From Thermocoleostomius sinensis A174 (lineage in GTDB: Bacteria > Cyanobacteriota > Cyanobacteriia > Elainellales > Elainellaceae), in assembly GCF_026802175.1 (NCBI RefSeq), contig NZ_CP113797.1, positions 5,433,026-5,497,025 of the forward strand: a DNA stretch of 64,000 nt, written 5' to 3'. A program made the translations under genes and the position numbers. Shown here piece by piece: positions 1-9,972 of the stretch. How positions within the stretch are numbered: the first letter of the stretch is position 1; each line of letters begins with the position of its first letter. The notes under the pieces were generated by a model that had not been told where the DNA came from, did not search any database, and saw only the letters and a list, made by a program, of their open reading frames with translations.

Positions 1-1393
1 CGCCACCAACCACTACATTGCGAATTCTGAGACTAGGTCCGCCCACGCCAACGGCTAAGCCACTTTGCCCTCCTTTGCCACAGCCGCCCGATTCATCCCA
101 GAAGAAGTCATTGCCGATTGCTTCAATGTCTGCCAGGGTCGTAAACACATTGCCAGACAAATTCACGTCACGGACAGGTTCTGCAATTTCACCGTTGCGA
201 ATCATCCAGGCTTCCCCGGCTGCAAAGGTAAACATTTCGCCGTTGGTCATTCCCCCTAACCAATTACGGGCATACACCCCTTCCTTGATATCGGCAAACA
301 AGTCGGTCACGGGGGTTTTTCCAGGTTCAATCCAAGTGTTGGTCATGCGCACGATCGGCGGGTAATGATAATCTAAACAGCGAGCGTTACCCGTAGGGGA
401 TTCACCAAGTTTGCCAGCGGTTTCCCGAGAGTGCAGCCGACCAACCAACACCCCATCTTTGATTAACTGAGTGGTGGTTGCTGGTACCCCTTCGTCATCG
501 TAATAATAGCTACCTCGGTGTCCTTCTGGGGCGGCTCCATCAAAGATCTGTAACTCTGATGAGCCAAACCGCCGACCTAGAGTCATCACCTCCAGCAGGT
601 CAGGATTTTCATAGGTCATATCAGCCTCCGACAAATGTCCAAAGGCCTCATGCACAAATAAGCCAGACAAAATTGGGTCAATCACCACCGTGTAGGTATT
701 ACCTTTAACCGATGGTAACGCCAACGCATCCACAGCCCGTTGAGCGGTTCCTCGCACCTGCTCATCCAGGTTCGCTAAATCTTCATAGGCTTTACGAGAG
801 CCAGTGGTTTCTCGCCCAGTTTGAACGGTTTCACCATGGCGAGCAGTGGCAGCAAAGCGCATTTCCAAATCAACCCACGATTGTTCAATCAATGTTCCGT
901 CAGAGGTTGCCAACACAATGCGTTGAGCACTATCGCCATAGCGAACCGAGGTGGTGGTAATCCGATCGTCTACACTTCTGAGAATTTCAGCATAGCGATG
1001 GCAGAGATGCTTTTTTTGAGCTAAGGGAATATGACGCGGATCGATACCTGTTATCGGAATTTGCCGAGAATCTTGGATCGAGGGCACCGGGGCCAACAGC
1101 GTTTCTTCGTCTCCAACCAACCGGGCTGCGGCGATCGCTTCTTCAATGTGTTGATTGAGGTTGCTTAAGCGGTTGAAGCTGGCAAATCCCCACCCACCCT
1201 TATAGCAGGCACGAACCTGTCCTCCAATAGAAATTCCTTCACTTAAAGTCTCTATCCTACTGCCGCGCAGCAAAATGTCAGTGCCCTCGGCTTCCTCCAA
1301 GCGAATAGCCAGGTAGTCTACTTGAGCTTGGTAGCGACGAATCAAATCCGTCAACACGTTCTTGGCATCAGCCAGCAGAGTCGGCATCATCAT
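1..1393 (-). CDS. tldD: TldD family metalloprotease (C-terminal end cut by window edge)
   Basis: This is the TldD half of the TldD/PmbA (TldE) zinc metalloprotease pair, a cytoplasmic peptidase that trims unfolded or modified peptides. The reading frame starts at the first of three consecutive ATG codons at 1393, 1390 and 1387, and 464 residues are visible. The family zinc motif HExxxH is present as HEAFGHLSEAD at about residues 248-258. The last readable residues (GGPSLRIRNVVVGG) match the usual TldD C-terminus, so only a few residues should be missing. The PmbA partner is not in the window. No clear Shine-Dalgarno sequence decides which of the three ATGs is used. Confidence 0.93.
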   Translation of the reverse strand, partial: MMMPTLLADAKNVLTDLIRRYQAQVDYLAIRLEEAEGTDILLRGSRIETLSEGISIGGQVRACYKGGWGFASFNRLSNLNQHIEEAIAAARLVGDEETLLAPVPSIQDSRQIPITGIDPRHIPLAQKKHLCHRYAEILRSVDDRITTTSVRYGDSAQRIVLATSDGTLIEQSWVDLEMRFAATARHGETVQTGRETTGSRKAYEDLANLDEQVRGTAQRAVDALALPSVKGNTYTVVIDPILSGLFVHEAFGHLSEADMTYENPDLLEVMTLGRRFGSSELQIFDGAAPEGHRGSYYYDDEGVPATTTQLIKDGVLVGRLHSRETAGKLGESPTGNARCLDYHYPPIVRMTNTWIEPGKTPVTDLFADIKEGVYARNWLGGMTNGEMFTFAAGEAWMIRNGEIAEPVRDVNLSGNVFTTLADIEAIGNDFFWDESGGCGKGGQSGLAVGVGGPSLRIRNVVVGG

Positions 1394-1492
1394 CACAGGA
1401 TTGAATCACTGATTCTATTTTGTCGCAAAGTGGGGAAGCAATTGTCGTAGGCTGGTAAGAGATGACAAATTCTTAATTTTGCTGTGGTGGCT

Positions 1493-1762
1493 ATGCCAAA
1501 GTATGTGGTGTGGGGACGCTATTGCCAAGACGTGGTAGAAAAACGTGCTCCCCATCGTCAGGCTCATCTCGATCGTCTGACCCAACTGAAAGCATCAGGT
1601 GAATTAGTGACGCTAGGGCCCACTAAGGATTTGACCTTGTTTTTTGGGGTCTATGATGCCGCAGATGAGGCTGCTGTAAAACAGTTAGTAGAAGCCGATC
1701 CCTACTGGCAACATGGCATCTGGACCGATTATCAGGTAAAAGAGTGGATTCAAGCATTCTAG
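1493..1762 (+). CDS. YciI-like protein (YCII-related domain)
   Basis: This is a small soluble protein of 89 residues that spans one YCII-related (dimeric alpha-beta barrel) domain. The family has mostly unknown catalytic roles. The sequence begins MPKYVVWGRYC and ends with DPYWQHGIWTDYQVKEW; the DPY-W-x-H-G segment is typical of YciI proteins. An upstream GTG at 1484 would add three residues; ATG at 1493 gives the usual family start. It runs divergently from tldD, about 100 bases away, and converges on cobK. Confidence 0.85.
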   Translation: MPKYVVWGRYCQDVVEKRAPHRQAHLDRLTQLKASGELVTLGPTKDLTLFFGVYDAADEAAVKQLVEADPYWQHGIWTDYQVKEWIQAF

Positions 1763-1786
1763 CGTTCGGCGTTAGCTCAGCCCACC

Positions 1787-2599
1787 TTACGAAGGGGTTG
1801 GTGGATAGGCTGTCCCAAGGGTGTCGCAAAAGGACAGGGCTGTTTGGAAGTCGCTAGTTTGGCAGGGGTAAGCAATGGCTGGACGATCAATCACAATCAG
1901 TTGAACACCCAATTCGGCGGCAATTTGGTACTTGATGTCTTCGCCACCAGCGCTGCCAGAGGCCTTTGTCACAACTTTTGTGATTTGCCATTGTTGCCAT
2001 AAAGCCCGTTCGAGTGCGGCTGTGTAGGGTGGGCGCAGGGCAATGAGGCGATCGCTGGTAAAGCCAGCTTGTAGAGCTGCCTCTAAAGCAACCGTAGACG
2101 GCAGAATACGAGCAAACAGGCAAGCCCGATCGTGCCAAGCGTGAAACAGTGCCAGGTTTTTATAGCCAATCGTCAGTAAGACCCGTTGCCCAGCTAGATA
2201 ATTGTCTGTCAGCAGCGCTTGCCAGGAAATAAGATGCAGGGGTGAGTTAAGGGTTTGGACGAAAGAGGGGGATGCCAAGACCGGGCGCTCGTAGCGTAAG
2301 TACGGCAGGTGATAGTGCTGAGCAAGGGCGATCGCCAGTGTCGAAATTTCCACCGCGAAGGGATGAGAGGCATCAAGAATGCAGCCGATGTGATAGGTTC
2401 GCAGCAAGGTTTCAGCTTGTTCTCGGTGCAACGCCCCCACCCGAACCTGTAAGGTTGGCGTTGTGGGATATAGCGATCGGGCGGCGTCCGTCGTGACAGT
2501 GACCAGGCAAGGGACCTGACGGTGGGCGATCGCGTTGGCCAATTCCGCGCTTTCTTGCGTTCCCCCAATCAACCAAATAGTCGGTGAAGTACTGGTCAT
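1787..2599 (-). CDS. cobK: cobalt-precorrin-6A reductase
   Basis: CobK/CbiJ reduces (cobalt-)precorrin-6A with NAD(P)H in corrin ring synthesis, a cytoplasmic step of vitamin B12 or pseudocobalamin formation. The 270-residue length fits the family. The N-terminus shows the nucleotide-binding segment WLIGGTQESAELA. The C-terminal half carries KASGSAGGEDIKYQIAAEL followed by VIDRP, the usual CobK/CbiJ ending. It stands alone, and no other cobalamin genes are nearby. The start lies about 20 bases downstream of the methyltransferase stop, so the two genes may be co-transcribed. Confidence 0.9.
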   Translation of the reverse strand: MTSTSPTIWLIGGTQESAELANAIAHRQVPCLVTVTTDAARSLYPTTPTLQVRVGALHREQAETLLRTYHIGCILDASHPFAVEISTLAIALAQHYHLPYLRYERPVLASPSFVQTLNSPLHLISWQALLTDNYLAGQRVLLTIGYKNLALFHAWHDRACLFARILPSTVALEAALQAGFTSDRLIALRPPYTAALERALWQQWQITKVVTKASGSAGGEDIKYQIAAELGVQLIVIDRPAIAYPCQTSDFQTALSFCDTLGTAYPPTPS

Positions 2600-2618
2600 G
2601 GAAGCTTGGCACTCGTTC

Positions 2619-3356
2619 TTATGGAAAGCGAACTTTATAGAGTTGGAACAATTCTCCTGGTAAGGTTTTCACCAGTCGTCCGTTCAATTGTTGAATTAAC
2701 TTCTGCCAGTTTTCCAGAGGTTCCAGAAATACTTCAGCCCCCAAGTAAGTTTCCAGGATAGCCCAATTCTCTGCTAACTCGGTTGCCGGATCTAGCACGT
2801 CAAATACAAAAAAACCGTCTGGTTTCAAAACGCGCTTCACTGCGTCTAGTACATCTCCCCAATAAGCCAGTGGATAGTAGCAGCTAAAGCCAGTGGCGAT
2901 CACCAGATCAAACTGGGATGGTTCATAGTTTAGTTCGTGGGCGGCAGCCAGTTGAACCCCTTTGAATAGTTTAGAGTTCAATTGAGAGCCACGCGCGTTC
3001 AATAAATCGCAAGCAACAAGGCTAATGTCTTGTCCATAAAAAAAAGCGTCCCATTCATACCAAGGATAAACCAAGAAGCTAACACCACAGCCTAGATCCA
3101 AACAGCGTTGATTTTTCTTGGGTTTAGCGATTTGCCAAAACGGAGAATTGATTTTTCCTGCCAGCAATCCGGCTGACCATTCTTGAAAAATTGGCATGGA
3201 CTCGACTTCGGCAGGCAAGTCGAACGGCTCACGGCGATAGTCTCGATTAAACCGCAGAGCGACAGCATCTAGTTGGGGTTGCCAGGAGGGGGGACGATCG
3301 CCCAAAAAATCAGAAAGGTTGCCATTTAAAAAATTTTGCTCTTTCTCACGGGCCAT
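2619..3356 (-). CDS. class I SAM-dependent methyltransferase, cyanobacterial type
   Basis: This is a predicted cytoplasmic S-adenosylmethionine-dependent methyltransferase of about 245 residues; the substrate is unknown. Motif I is readable as CLDLGCGVSFLVYP, followed by DLVIATGFSCYYP and a post-motif segment with VLKPDGFFVFDVLDP, which together make the Rossmann-like fold clear. An in-frame TTG six bases upstream (3362) sits at better spacing from an AGGAG box, so the start could be either codon. It is immediately upstream of cobK on the same strand. A link to corrin synthesis is possible from position only and is not supported by sequence. Confidence 0.82.
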   Translation of the reverse strand: MAREKEQNFLNGNLSDFLGDRPPSWQPQLDAVALRFNRDYRREPFDLPAEVESMPIFQEWSAGLLAGKINSPFWQIAKPKKNQRCLDLGCGVSFLVYPWYEWDAFFYGQDISLVACDLLNARGSQLNSKLFKGVQLAAAHELNYEPSQFDLVIATGFSCYYPLAYWGDVLDAVKRVLKPDGFFVFDVLDPATELAENWAILETYLGAEVFLEPLENWQKLIQQLNGRLVKTLPGELFQLYKVRFP

Positions 3357-3457
3357 ACTCAACCGTCACTCCTATCCCAACGTTCCAACCTTTGGCGATC
3401 GGTCAGTTGTAGATTAGAACCGATCGCGCTTAACTCCCATAGTTTTAGCCTTAGTTA

Positions 3458-3637
3458 TCAACCCTTTAAGGCTCGATTAAAGTTTTGCCGATAGGATTTA
3501 TTAGCAATTAGGAAAATGGGCCACAACAACGACAGATGCAACCGACCACTACTGAAATTAGTGCGGTTAAAGCCCGTCCAAAATTTCCAAGCTCCACCAC
3601 CATAGATCAACAAGCCCAGCAGAATCAGAAGATTCAT
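3458..3637 (-). CDS. small conserved membrane protein, 59 residues
   Basis: This frame is too short for most ORF callers but looks real. A strong ribosome-binding site (GGGAGGT) lies seven bases upstream of the ATG at 3637. The product begins MNLLILLGLLIYGGGAWKFW, one hydrophobic helix ending in an aromatic/basic patch. A second short hydrophobic stretch (LSLLWPIFLIANKSY) follows, then a basic tail ending NRALKG. I recall similar short proteins in other cyanobacteria but no assigned function. It is probably a membrane protein with one or two helices. Its own promoter should lie in the AT-rich sequence above 3660. Confidence 0.75.
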   Translation of the reverse strand: MNLLILLGLLIYGGGAWKFWTGFNRTNFSSGRLHLSLLWPIFLIANKSYRQNFNRALKG

Positions 3638-4456
3638 TCAGTTAGACCTCCCTACAAGCTAAACCTTAGCAATTTGTAACACTTATAAATAACGAAGCGT
3701 CAGAATGATACATCGTCAGCCATAAGCGACAAGTATATCAGTTCGCTCTTTGCCTCTCTTTCAGTGTAGAATAGCCCACTAAACTCCTGCCACCGATCGG
3801 TCTAAATCGTGTTAATTAGATAGCAGGATAAGACTTAACAGATTTTTCAGGTTTGACTTGAGCGATACTAGAAGAGCGGTCGATCGATGAACCAGCAGGC
3901 TAGGAGATTCGGTACAAAGGAGACACTGACATTGCTGCATCGAGCTATGAATCTGAGCCTCCCCCTCCCCCTCGCCCTGTTGGGAGAGGGAACGCGCAAT
4001 CCGGCTCTCTTCTCCTCGAAGGAGAAAGGTTGGGGATGAGGGCAAATCCTACGTGAATGTAGCAACGCCGAGACACTCAATGATCTAGCTTGAGCACCTA
4101 CCAAGGCTATTGGGTTCAATGAGGAGTGGAATACAAATTTGCATCTTTAAATGAGAAGTTGGGTGAACAAGATGGACTAGGCTTGAGGGCAAAGCGATTC
4201 ATTGATTGTCACCCACTAGTTTTTTGAAGCAGATTCAATAGAACCCACTGAAGATGTGAATGGAAGATATGAATAGAAAATTGAATTAGGTCTAAATTTT
4301 GTTCCATCGACTCAATCAAATTAATGTTTGAGATTGGTTTCACAACCGTCTTTTTTCGCCTCTCCTTTCCATAATCTTTTCACTAGTTTCACACAGCAAT
4401 TCAACAGATTAACAGATCAATTCAATGCTACAGACAGTTGGGCGCAAGGAGGATTT
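3638..4456. other. long intergenic region with one dispersed repeat
   Basis: About 820 bases separate the 59-residue gene from the sugar nucleotidyltransferase gene. I see no convincing coding frame; the frames present are short and cross the repeat. It holds one copy of a C/G-rich dispersed repeat (3957-4042) and an AT-rich stretch (about 4240-4340) that probably carries the promoter of the downstream gene. The longer frame extending the downstream gene to 4328 lacks a ribosome-binding site and conserved sequence. Confidence 0.6.
3957..4042. repeat. dispersed C/G-rich palindromic repeat, copy 1
   Basis: This is an imperfect palindrome. It starts with a run of CCCCCTCCCC and a central GGGAGAGGGAACGCG, continues with CCGGCTCTCTTCTCC, and ends GGTTGGGGATGAGGG. 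The same layout recurs near 36.6, 37.7, 38.8 and 56.2 kb. Similar noncoding repeats are common between genes of large cyanobacterial genomes. Coding frames that cross it are artefacts of its low-stop composition. Confidence 0.75.
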
Positions 4457-7018
4457 ATGAGAGCAGTACTGATGGCTGGTGGATCGGGAACACGGCTACG
4501 CCCCCTCACCTGTGACTTACCCAAACCAATGGTTCCAATTTTGAACCGTCCGATCGCACAGCATATTATCAATCTGCTCAAACGCCATCACATTACTGAA
4601 ATTATTGCAACGCTGCACTATTTGCCCGACATTATGCGGGATTATTTCCAAGACGGCAGCGATTTTGGTGTGCAAATGACCTATGCCGTCGAAGAAGATC
4701 AACCGCTGGGCACAGCCGGCTGCGTGAAAAATGTGGCGGAATTGCTCGACGAAACCTTTGTGGTGATCAGCGGCGATAGCATTACTGATTTTGATCTGTC
4801 AGCCGCCATTCAGTTCCACAAACAACATCGATCGAAAGCCACATTAGTGTTGACCAGTGTGGCCAACCCGATCGAGTTTGGGGTGGTGATTCTTGACGAC
4901 GAAAACCGGATTCAGCGGTTTCTGGAAAAGCCCTCCAGCAGCGAGATTTTCTCGGATACAGTCAATACCGGAACCTACATCCTGGAACCGGAGGTGCTAG
5001 ATTATCTGCCAATTAATCAGGAAACTGATTTTTCCAAGGATCTGTTTCCGCTGCTGCTGGAAAAGGGAGAACCCATGTATGGCTATGTGGCAGAGGGCTA
5101 TTGGTGCGATGTGGGCCATCTAGATGCCTATCGAGAAGCCCAGTATGCGGCATTGTATCAACGAGTCAAGCTAGAGTTTGACTACACCGAACGATCGCCG
5201 GGCTTGTGGGTAGGACAGAACACGTTCATTGACTCCACGGCTCACATTGAAACGCCCGTGCTAATTGGACACAACTGCCGAATCGGGGCCCGCGCTCAGA
5301 TTGCATCGGGCACGGTGATTGGTGACAACGTGATTGTGGGGGCAGATGCAGATATCAAGCGCCCCATTGTTTGGAATGGTGTCATTATTGGCGAAGAAGC
5401 GCATTTGCGGGCCTGTGTGGCGGCCCGAGGCACACGAATCGATCGTCGAGCCAATGTCCTAGAAGGGGCGATCGTAGGATCACTCTCAACCGTTGGTGAA
5501 GAAGCGCTGGTAAATCCGAATGTGCGGGTTTGGCCCAGCAAAAAGATTGAACCCGGAGCCACCCTTAACATGAACCTGATTTGGGGACATGCAGCGCATC
5601 GAAATCTGTTTGGGCTGCGGGGGGTTTCGGGCTTAGCTAACGTGGATATTACACCAGAATTTGCTGTGCGGCTAGGAGCCGCCTTTGGCTCAACGCTGAA
5701 ACCCGGTTCTCAAGTCACCGTATCTCGCGATCAGCGCCCAATCTCTCGCATGGTGACGCGATCGTTAGTAGCAGGGTTGATGTCGGTGGGCATTAACGTC
5801 CAGCATTTAGAAGCTACAGCTATTCCTGTCTCGCGGGCGGTTGTACCAACATTGGCAGTAGCGGGCGGCATTCATGTGCGAGTGCATCCAGAGCGATCGG
5901 ATCATATTTTGATTGAATTCTTTGATCAAAAAGGCATTAACCTCTCGAAGGGGCGTGAAAAGAAGATTGAAGGTGCATATTTCAAGGAAGATTTTCGCCG
6001 GGCGCAAGTGCAAGAGATTGGCAATGTCGTGTACGTGACGCAAGCCAGCGATATCTACAGCGCTAGTTTCGAGCGGCATTTGAATGTGGATGCAATTCGC
6101 AACAGCAACTCGAAGGTGGTGATCGATTATGTGTATGCTGTATCGGGCGCGATTTTGCCGCAAATTTTAGGTAAATTTGGCTGTGATGCTGTTGTGCTGA
6201 ATGCCAGCCTGAGTCATCTTGTGCCGTCCATGTCCGATCGCGAAGTGTTGCTGAACCAGTTGGGGCACGTGGTGGAAGCGTTGAAAGCCAATTTGGGGGT
6301 GCAGGTTTCGGCCAATGGGGAGCAACTGATTTTAGTCGATGAGTCGGGCAGCGCCATTCGTGGCGAAATGCTGACAGCCTTGATGGTGCACATGATCCTG
6401 ACCGATCATCCTAGAGGAACCGTAGTCGTGCCAGTGAATGCATCGAGTGCGGTGGAACAAATTGCCCGTCGCCATGATGGCAAAGTGATTCGTACCAAAG
6501 CAAACCCCACGGCCCTGATGGAAGCGTGCCACACCAACCCCAACGTTGTACTAGGGGGTAGCGGTGAGATGGGATTCATCTTTCCCCAATGGCATCCGGG
6601 GTTTGATGCGATGTTCTGCATCGCCAAGTTGATTGAAATGCTGACGTTGCAGCAACGCGACACGTTTAGTATGCCGCGAACGTTGGGACAAATTCGTACA
6701 GAATTGCCGCGTGTCTCACATCGCATGTTGACGGTGCGGTGCCCTTGGTCGGTGAAAGGATCGTTAATGCGCCATATGGTGCAAACTCACCCGCCGGAGG
6801 TGTTAGATCTAACCGATGGAGTCAAAATCTTTAATCCTAATCACGATAGTTGGATTTTAATTTTGCCAGATGCCGGAGAGCCATTGGTGCATCTTTATGC
6901 AGATAGTCACGATCGCGGTTGGGTTGATGAAACGCTGCGAGAATATCGCGCCAGTGTGCAAGAATTTGTCGATCGCGATCACGGCATGGAGGATGTACAA
7001 ATGGAGGAGGTTGAGTAG
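4457..7018 (+). CDS. mannose-1-phosphate guanylyltransferase / phosphomannomutase-like fusion
   Basis: This 853-residue cytoplasmic enzyme of sugar-nucleotide supply is organised in three parts. Residues 1 to about 235 form a nucleotidyltransferase domain ([25 protein letters not shown], the signature NTP and metal loop). Residues about 250-370 are hexapeptide repeats of a left-handed beta helix ([23 protein letters not shown]). From about 380 to the end is a phosphohexomutase-like region. The start is ATG 4457, seven bases after AAGGAGG; the longer frame to 4328 is not needed. In cyanobacteria this layout supplies GDP-mannose for polysaccharides. The mutase part seems to lack a canonical TASHNP phosphoserine loop, so its activity is uncertain. 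Confidence 0.88.
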   Translation: MRAVLMAGGSGTRLRPLTCDLPKPMVPILNRPIAQHIINLLKRHHITEIIATLHYLPDIMRDYFQDGSDFGVQMTYAVEEDQPLGTAGCVKNVAELLDETFVVISGDSITDFDLSAAIQFHKQHRSKATLVLTSVANPIEFGVVILDDENRIQRFLEKPSSSEIFSDTVNTGTYILEPEVLDYLPINQETDFSKDLFPLLLEKGEPMYGYVAEGYWCDVGHLDAYREAQYAALYQRVKLEFDYTERSPGLWVGQNTFIDSTAHIETPVLIGHNCRIGARAQIASGTVIGDNVIVGADADIKRPIVWNGVIIGEEAHLRACVAARGTRIDRRANVLEGAIVGSLSTVGEEALVNPNVRVWPSKKIEPGATLNMNLIWGHAAHRNLFGLRGVSGLANVDITPEFAVRLGAAFGSTLKPGSQVTVSRDQRPISRMVTRSLVAGLMSVGINVQHLEATAIPVSRAVVPTLAVAGGIHVRVHPERSDHILIEFFDQKGINLSKGREKKIEGAYFKEDFRRAQVQEIGNVVYVTQASDIYSASFERHLNVDAIRNSNSKVVIDYVYAVSGAILPQILGKFGCDAVVLNASLSHLVPSMSDREVLLNQLGHVVEALKANLGVQVSANGEQLILVDESGSAIRGEMLTALMVHMILTDHPRGTVVVPVNASSAVEQIARRHDGKVIRTKANPTALMEACHTNPNVVLGGSGEMGFIFPQWHPGFDAMFCIAKLIEMLTLQQRDTFSMPRTLGQIRTELPRVSHRMLTVRCPWSVKGSLMRHMVQTHPPEVLDLTDGVKIFNPNHDSWILILPDAGEPLVHLYADSHDRGWVDETLREYRASVQEFVDRDHGMEDVQMEEVE

Positions 7019-7024
7019 AGCTAC

Positions 7025-7501
7025 CTACCGTTCGGCATCAACTCGAAATTTCTTCAACTCGCGCCACCATCGATCTGCCAAAACACTGTCATCATACAAA
7101 TCATTGATTTCGCTAGCAGTGGTTAATTTGACCAATGTTGTAGGAATAAAAATGATTCGGCGGCGGCGATAACTGACGATCGGATGGGGTAATTCTTGCA
7201 ACGGCGATAGTTCTAATTTGTAGTAGTAATTTTGACTCTTTCGGTTCTTTTGTTCTTCTGGAAATAGTTCACACCGCATTACTTTATGAATTATTAGAAC
7301 ACGAGCATAGTACTGAATTGAATACGCTTCGCTGCCAAAAACTTTGGTTTGGTAAAACGCTATCCATTCTGGCGGCCATCGCCGCTGAAGGGATTTTTTA
7401 ACGCTGGCAACGGGAATACGATACCAATGCTGCTCGCGAGCAATCTCTAGATCCCGTTGGTTATTCATAATGGCAACGAGTACCTCACCAGGTTTTGACA
7501 T
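7025..7501 (-). CDS. conserved hypothetical protein, possibly C-terminally truncated
   Basis: The product has 158 residues starting MSKPGEVLVAIMNN. Further upstream in-frame codons would make it overlap comEC, so ATG 7501 is preferred. It is rich in aromatic and basic residues (EQHWYRIPV, RRWPPEWIAFYQTKVFG, SYRRRRIIFIPTT) and ends FRVDAER. From memory, cyanobacterial relatives carry this segment in front of a DUF559/Vsr-like endonuclease domain that begins just after an AERQ motif. Here the frame stops after AER, six bases before the convergent neighbour ends, so the nuclease part looks lost. I cannot name a function for the remaining domain. Confidence 0.65.
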   Translation of the reverse strand: MSKPGEVLVAIMNNQRDLEIAREQHWYRIPVASVKKSLQRRWPPEWIAFYQTKVFGSEAYSIQYYARVLIIHKVMRCELFPEEQKNRKSQNYYYKLELSPLQELPHPIVSYRRRRIIFIPTTLVKLTTASEINDLYDDSVLADRWWRELKKFRVDAER

Positions 7502-7568
7502 ACAGCAGAAGGAAAGATGAAGGATGAAGAGCACGTAAGGGCAGTACCGCTGTGTTTGCCCATAGAAA

Positions 7569-9815
7569 TCAATCAACCGCTTCTAGTTGAGAACGAAATC
7601 CTCTTTGCGGTGTCCACTGTACGGCTCCATCTCGATCGGTGACAAAGGTCGTAACGGAATGTGCTTGCAGCCAGCGATCGGCTGATGGTGCAATAGTGCG
7701 TCCCGAAACAATGGCAACGGTAGGATTGATGGCAGCTAAGATTTCTGCGCTCAATTCCTCACCAGTCCACCACAGAACCGAAGCAGAGGGTAATTGAACC
7801 TGTTGATTCACCGCAGGTAGGTGATTCAGGAAAAGCCACCGCTGCCCGGCCATGTCTAGCACCAAGGCGCTGGCAGTCTCGCTAGTATTGTGACCGAGCG
7901 ATCGCACCGTGGCCGCACCCAGTTGCATAGGTCGATCAAACGCTAGAGGAGCGATCGAGGTACCCGGAAGGGATGCCGATGGGGCAGCAGCATACATTGC
8001 TTGAATAGCAAGATGAGACTGAAGGCGCTGCCAACCCTCCCGATCGACGGATTGCAGGGATGGAGAAACAGCCCAATCGATGCGATTCACGCCCTGCTTC
8101 AGCAAAAACGGCAGCACGGTGAATTTAGCGTCGGTTTCACTACCGCTGTTAATAAGCGCTACCTGCCCCTGCTCTTGCCATACCAGCACCGGGCGATCGG
8201 TGGTGTCTAACACTGTAGCTTGCAGCAGAGTCGTTGAGGTATACCAAGCGGGAATCAGAATCAAACTCATGCCTACAATCAGAGCGATCCACCAGTAGCG
8301 CTGTGCTGCTTTCCATGCCCAAATCAAGCCCATTAACCCATACAGCAGCAGTAATCGAACGATCGAAATGCTGCCAACAGCCCAAGTATTGCCCGGTAGC
8401 TGATTGCCCCACTCCGCCAACTGGATGAAGAGATAGCTAGGCAGATGCAGTAACCCTGCCAAGACGCTGCCTGCTGAAGGATAGATCAATGCTGCCACAG
8501 CACTGATCATGCCACCAACACTGATTACGGCGATCAGTGGAGTGGCAACAATATTAATGAGCACGCTGTAGGGCGAGGTGATGCCAAAGGCAAACAGCAA
8601 CAGCGGTAACGTCCAAAGGAACGCAGCGATCGGTACGGTAAAGAGGGGAATCAAGAGAGCAGGCAACCAATCCAACCATTGGCTTAACACAGGAACCGTG
8701 ACCAGTAATCCGAGGGTGGCTAAAAAACTAAGCTGAAAGCCCAAATCAAACATCCACAGCGGGTTCCACAGTAAGAGCAATGTGGCGGCAAATAGAATCG
8801 AGGCGATCGGGTTAACTTTGCGTTCTACTGTTAGTGCTACCAAGGCGACAGTTCCCATTATGGCGGCCCGCAGCACTGAAGCCTCAATGCCAGTCAGACT
8901 GAGGTAAAACAGCAAGACACTGAGGCCTAGTCCCAGCCTTAAATTGGGCTGAAGCCGCTGAGTGCAGGTGAGGACAATGCCTACCAAAAGGGAAACCTGT
9001 GCACCAGAAGCCGCTAACGCATGAGCTAACCCTGCCCACCGAAACTGATCGCGCATCTCATAGGGCAGGTCCACCGATCGCCCCCCCATCACCATTGCGC
9101 TCACCAGTGGGCCCTCTGGCACTCCCAACCCAGCTACCTGCGATCGAATAATTCGCTGCCGAATTGACCAAAGTGGCGGTGGGAGGTGGGGGGCTGTCAC
9201 CGTCACTGTTTGACCACGCAATCCCGTGAAAATACCTTGTTGGGCTAGATATTTGGCAAAGTCAAATCCGCCTGGATTTGTTGCAGGTTTGGGTTGATAA
9301 AGCGATCCGGCGATCGTCACCCGTTGTCCGGGATATAACCCAGTGGCTTGCAGCGGCGGCACCGTCACCAAAACACGACCTGTAACGGGCCTGGGTGAAG
9401 AATTCGGGGGATCAATCGCTTGGGCTTGCGTTGCCTCCAGTTCAAACTGAATCCGCTGGCTTTGCGTTAGGCGGGGCGATGTGGCAATCGTGCCCTGTAC
9501 CTGATAAAGTTGACGCGGCAGAATTTCAGTCGTGGCGTTTGAACTCAGGAACAAGTGGCTAATGTCAGTGGCAGTAGGTCGAGGAATGCGTGCTTGAAAA
9601 TATAAACTCGCCAGAACACCAATCACCGCCGCCACCAGCCAAACTCGCGAACGTGGCCCCATGCGCCAAAACCGAGGAACCAGGAAAGCTACAACCACAC
9701 CAATCACTAACAGCCCGATCGCCCCGATTGGAATATTTGCTACCTTTCCCGGAATTCCCGTCAGCAATAAGCCGAGAATGTAAGCTAGACAAATTACCGC
9801 AGCGCTGGTAGCCAT
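7569..9815 (-). CDS. comEC: ComEC/Rec2 family DNA uptake channel
   Basis: ComEC forms the inner-membrane channel that carries single-stranded DNA into the cytoplasm during natural transformation. The protein has 748 residues with family architecture: two or three N-terminal helices, an OB-like segment (PGQRVTIAGSLYQP, then NPGGFDFAKYLAQQGI), the competence core (LAHALAASGAQVSLLVG and several helices to about residue 500), and a C-terminal metallo-beta-lactamase-like region. Start ATG 9815 follows GGAGGT at correct spacing. A longer frame to 9920 adds a non-conserved tail. In the C-terminal domain I do not see an intact HxHxDH zinc motif, as is common for cyanobacterial ComEC. Confidence 0.88.
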   Translation of the reverse strand: MATSAAVICLAYILGLLLTGIPGKVANIPIGAIGLLVIGVVVAFLVPRFWRMGPRSRVWLVAAVIGVLASLYFQARIPRPTATDISHLFLSSNATTEILPRQLYQVQGTIATSPRLTQSQRIQFELEATQAQAIDPPNSSPRPVTGRVLVTVPPLQATGLYPGQRVTIAGSLYQPKPATNPGGFDFAKYLAQQGIFTGLRGQTVTVTAPHLPPPLWSIRQRIIRSQVAGLGVPEGPLVSAMVMGGRSVDLPYEMRDQFRWAGLAHALAASGAQVSLLVGIVLTCTQRLQPNLRLGLGLSVLLFYLSLTGIEASVLRAAIMGTVALVALTVERKVNPIASILFAATLLLLWNPLWMFDLGFQLSFLATLGLLVTVPVLSQWLDWLPALLIPLFTVPIAAFLWTLPLLLFAFGITSPYSVLINIVATPLIAVISVGGMISAVAALIYPSAGSVLAGLLHLPSYLFIQLAEWGNQLPGNTWAVGSISIVRLLLLYGLMGLIWAWKAAQRYWWIALIVGMSLILIPAWYTSTTLLQATVLDTTDRPVLVWQEQGQVALINSGSETDAKFTVLPFLLKQGVNRIDWAVSPSLQSVDREGWQRLQSHLAIQAMYAAAPSASLPGTSIAPLAFDRPMQLGAATVRSLGHNTSETASALVLDMAGQRWLFLNHLPAVNQQVQLPSASVLWWTGEELSAEILAAINPTVAIVSGRTIAPSADRWLQAHSVTTFVTDRDGAVQWTPQRGFRSQLEAVD

Positions 9816-9972
9816 GAAACCTCCGATCGGCAAGGGTCTTGCCTGTGTTCCGTGGCACGATGCAAGGTGAAAGGGGAAAAGCGAAAGGGAAAAGCGAACA
9901 GTAGTAAAGAGCTTCAGCATTCAGCCAAAACTGATGCCAGGACAATTTTTGCCCTTCATTCTTTCGCCTTTT

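Noticed and set aside
3812..4119. Minus-strand frames across the dispersed repeat near 4 kb
   Set aside because: They exist only because the repeat is poor in stop codons; the same happens in the 56.2 kb copy.
4328..4456. N-terminal extension of the mannose-1-phosphate guanylyltransferase gene
   Set aside because: The added 43 residues are not family-like, and a strong AAGGAGG precedes ATG 4457.
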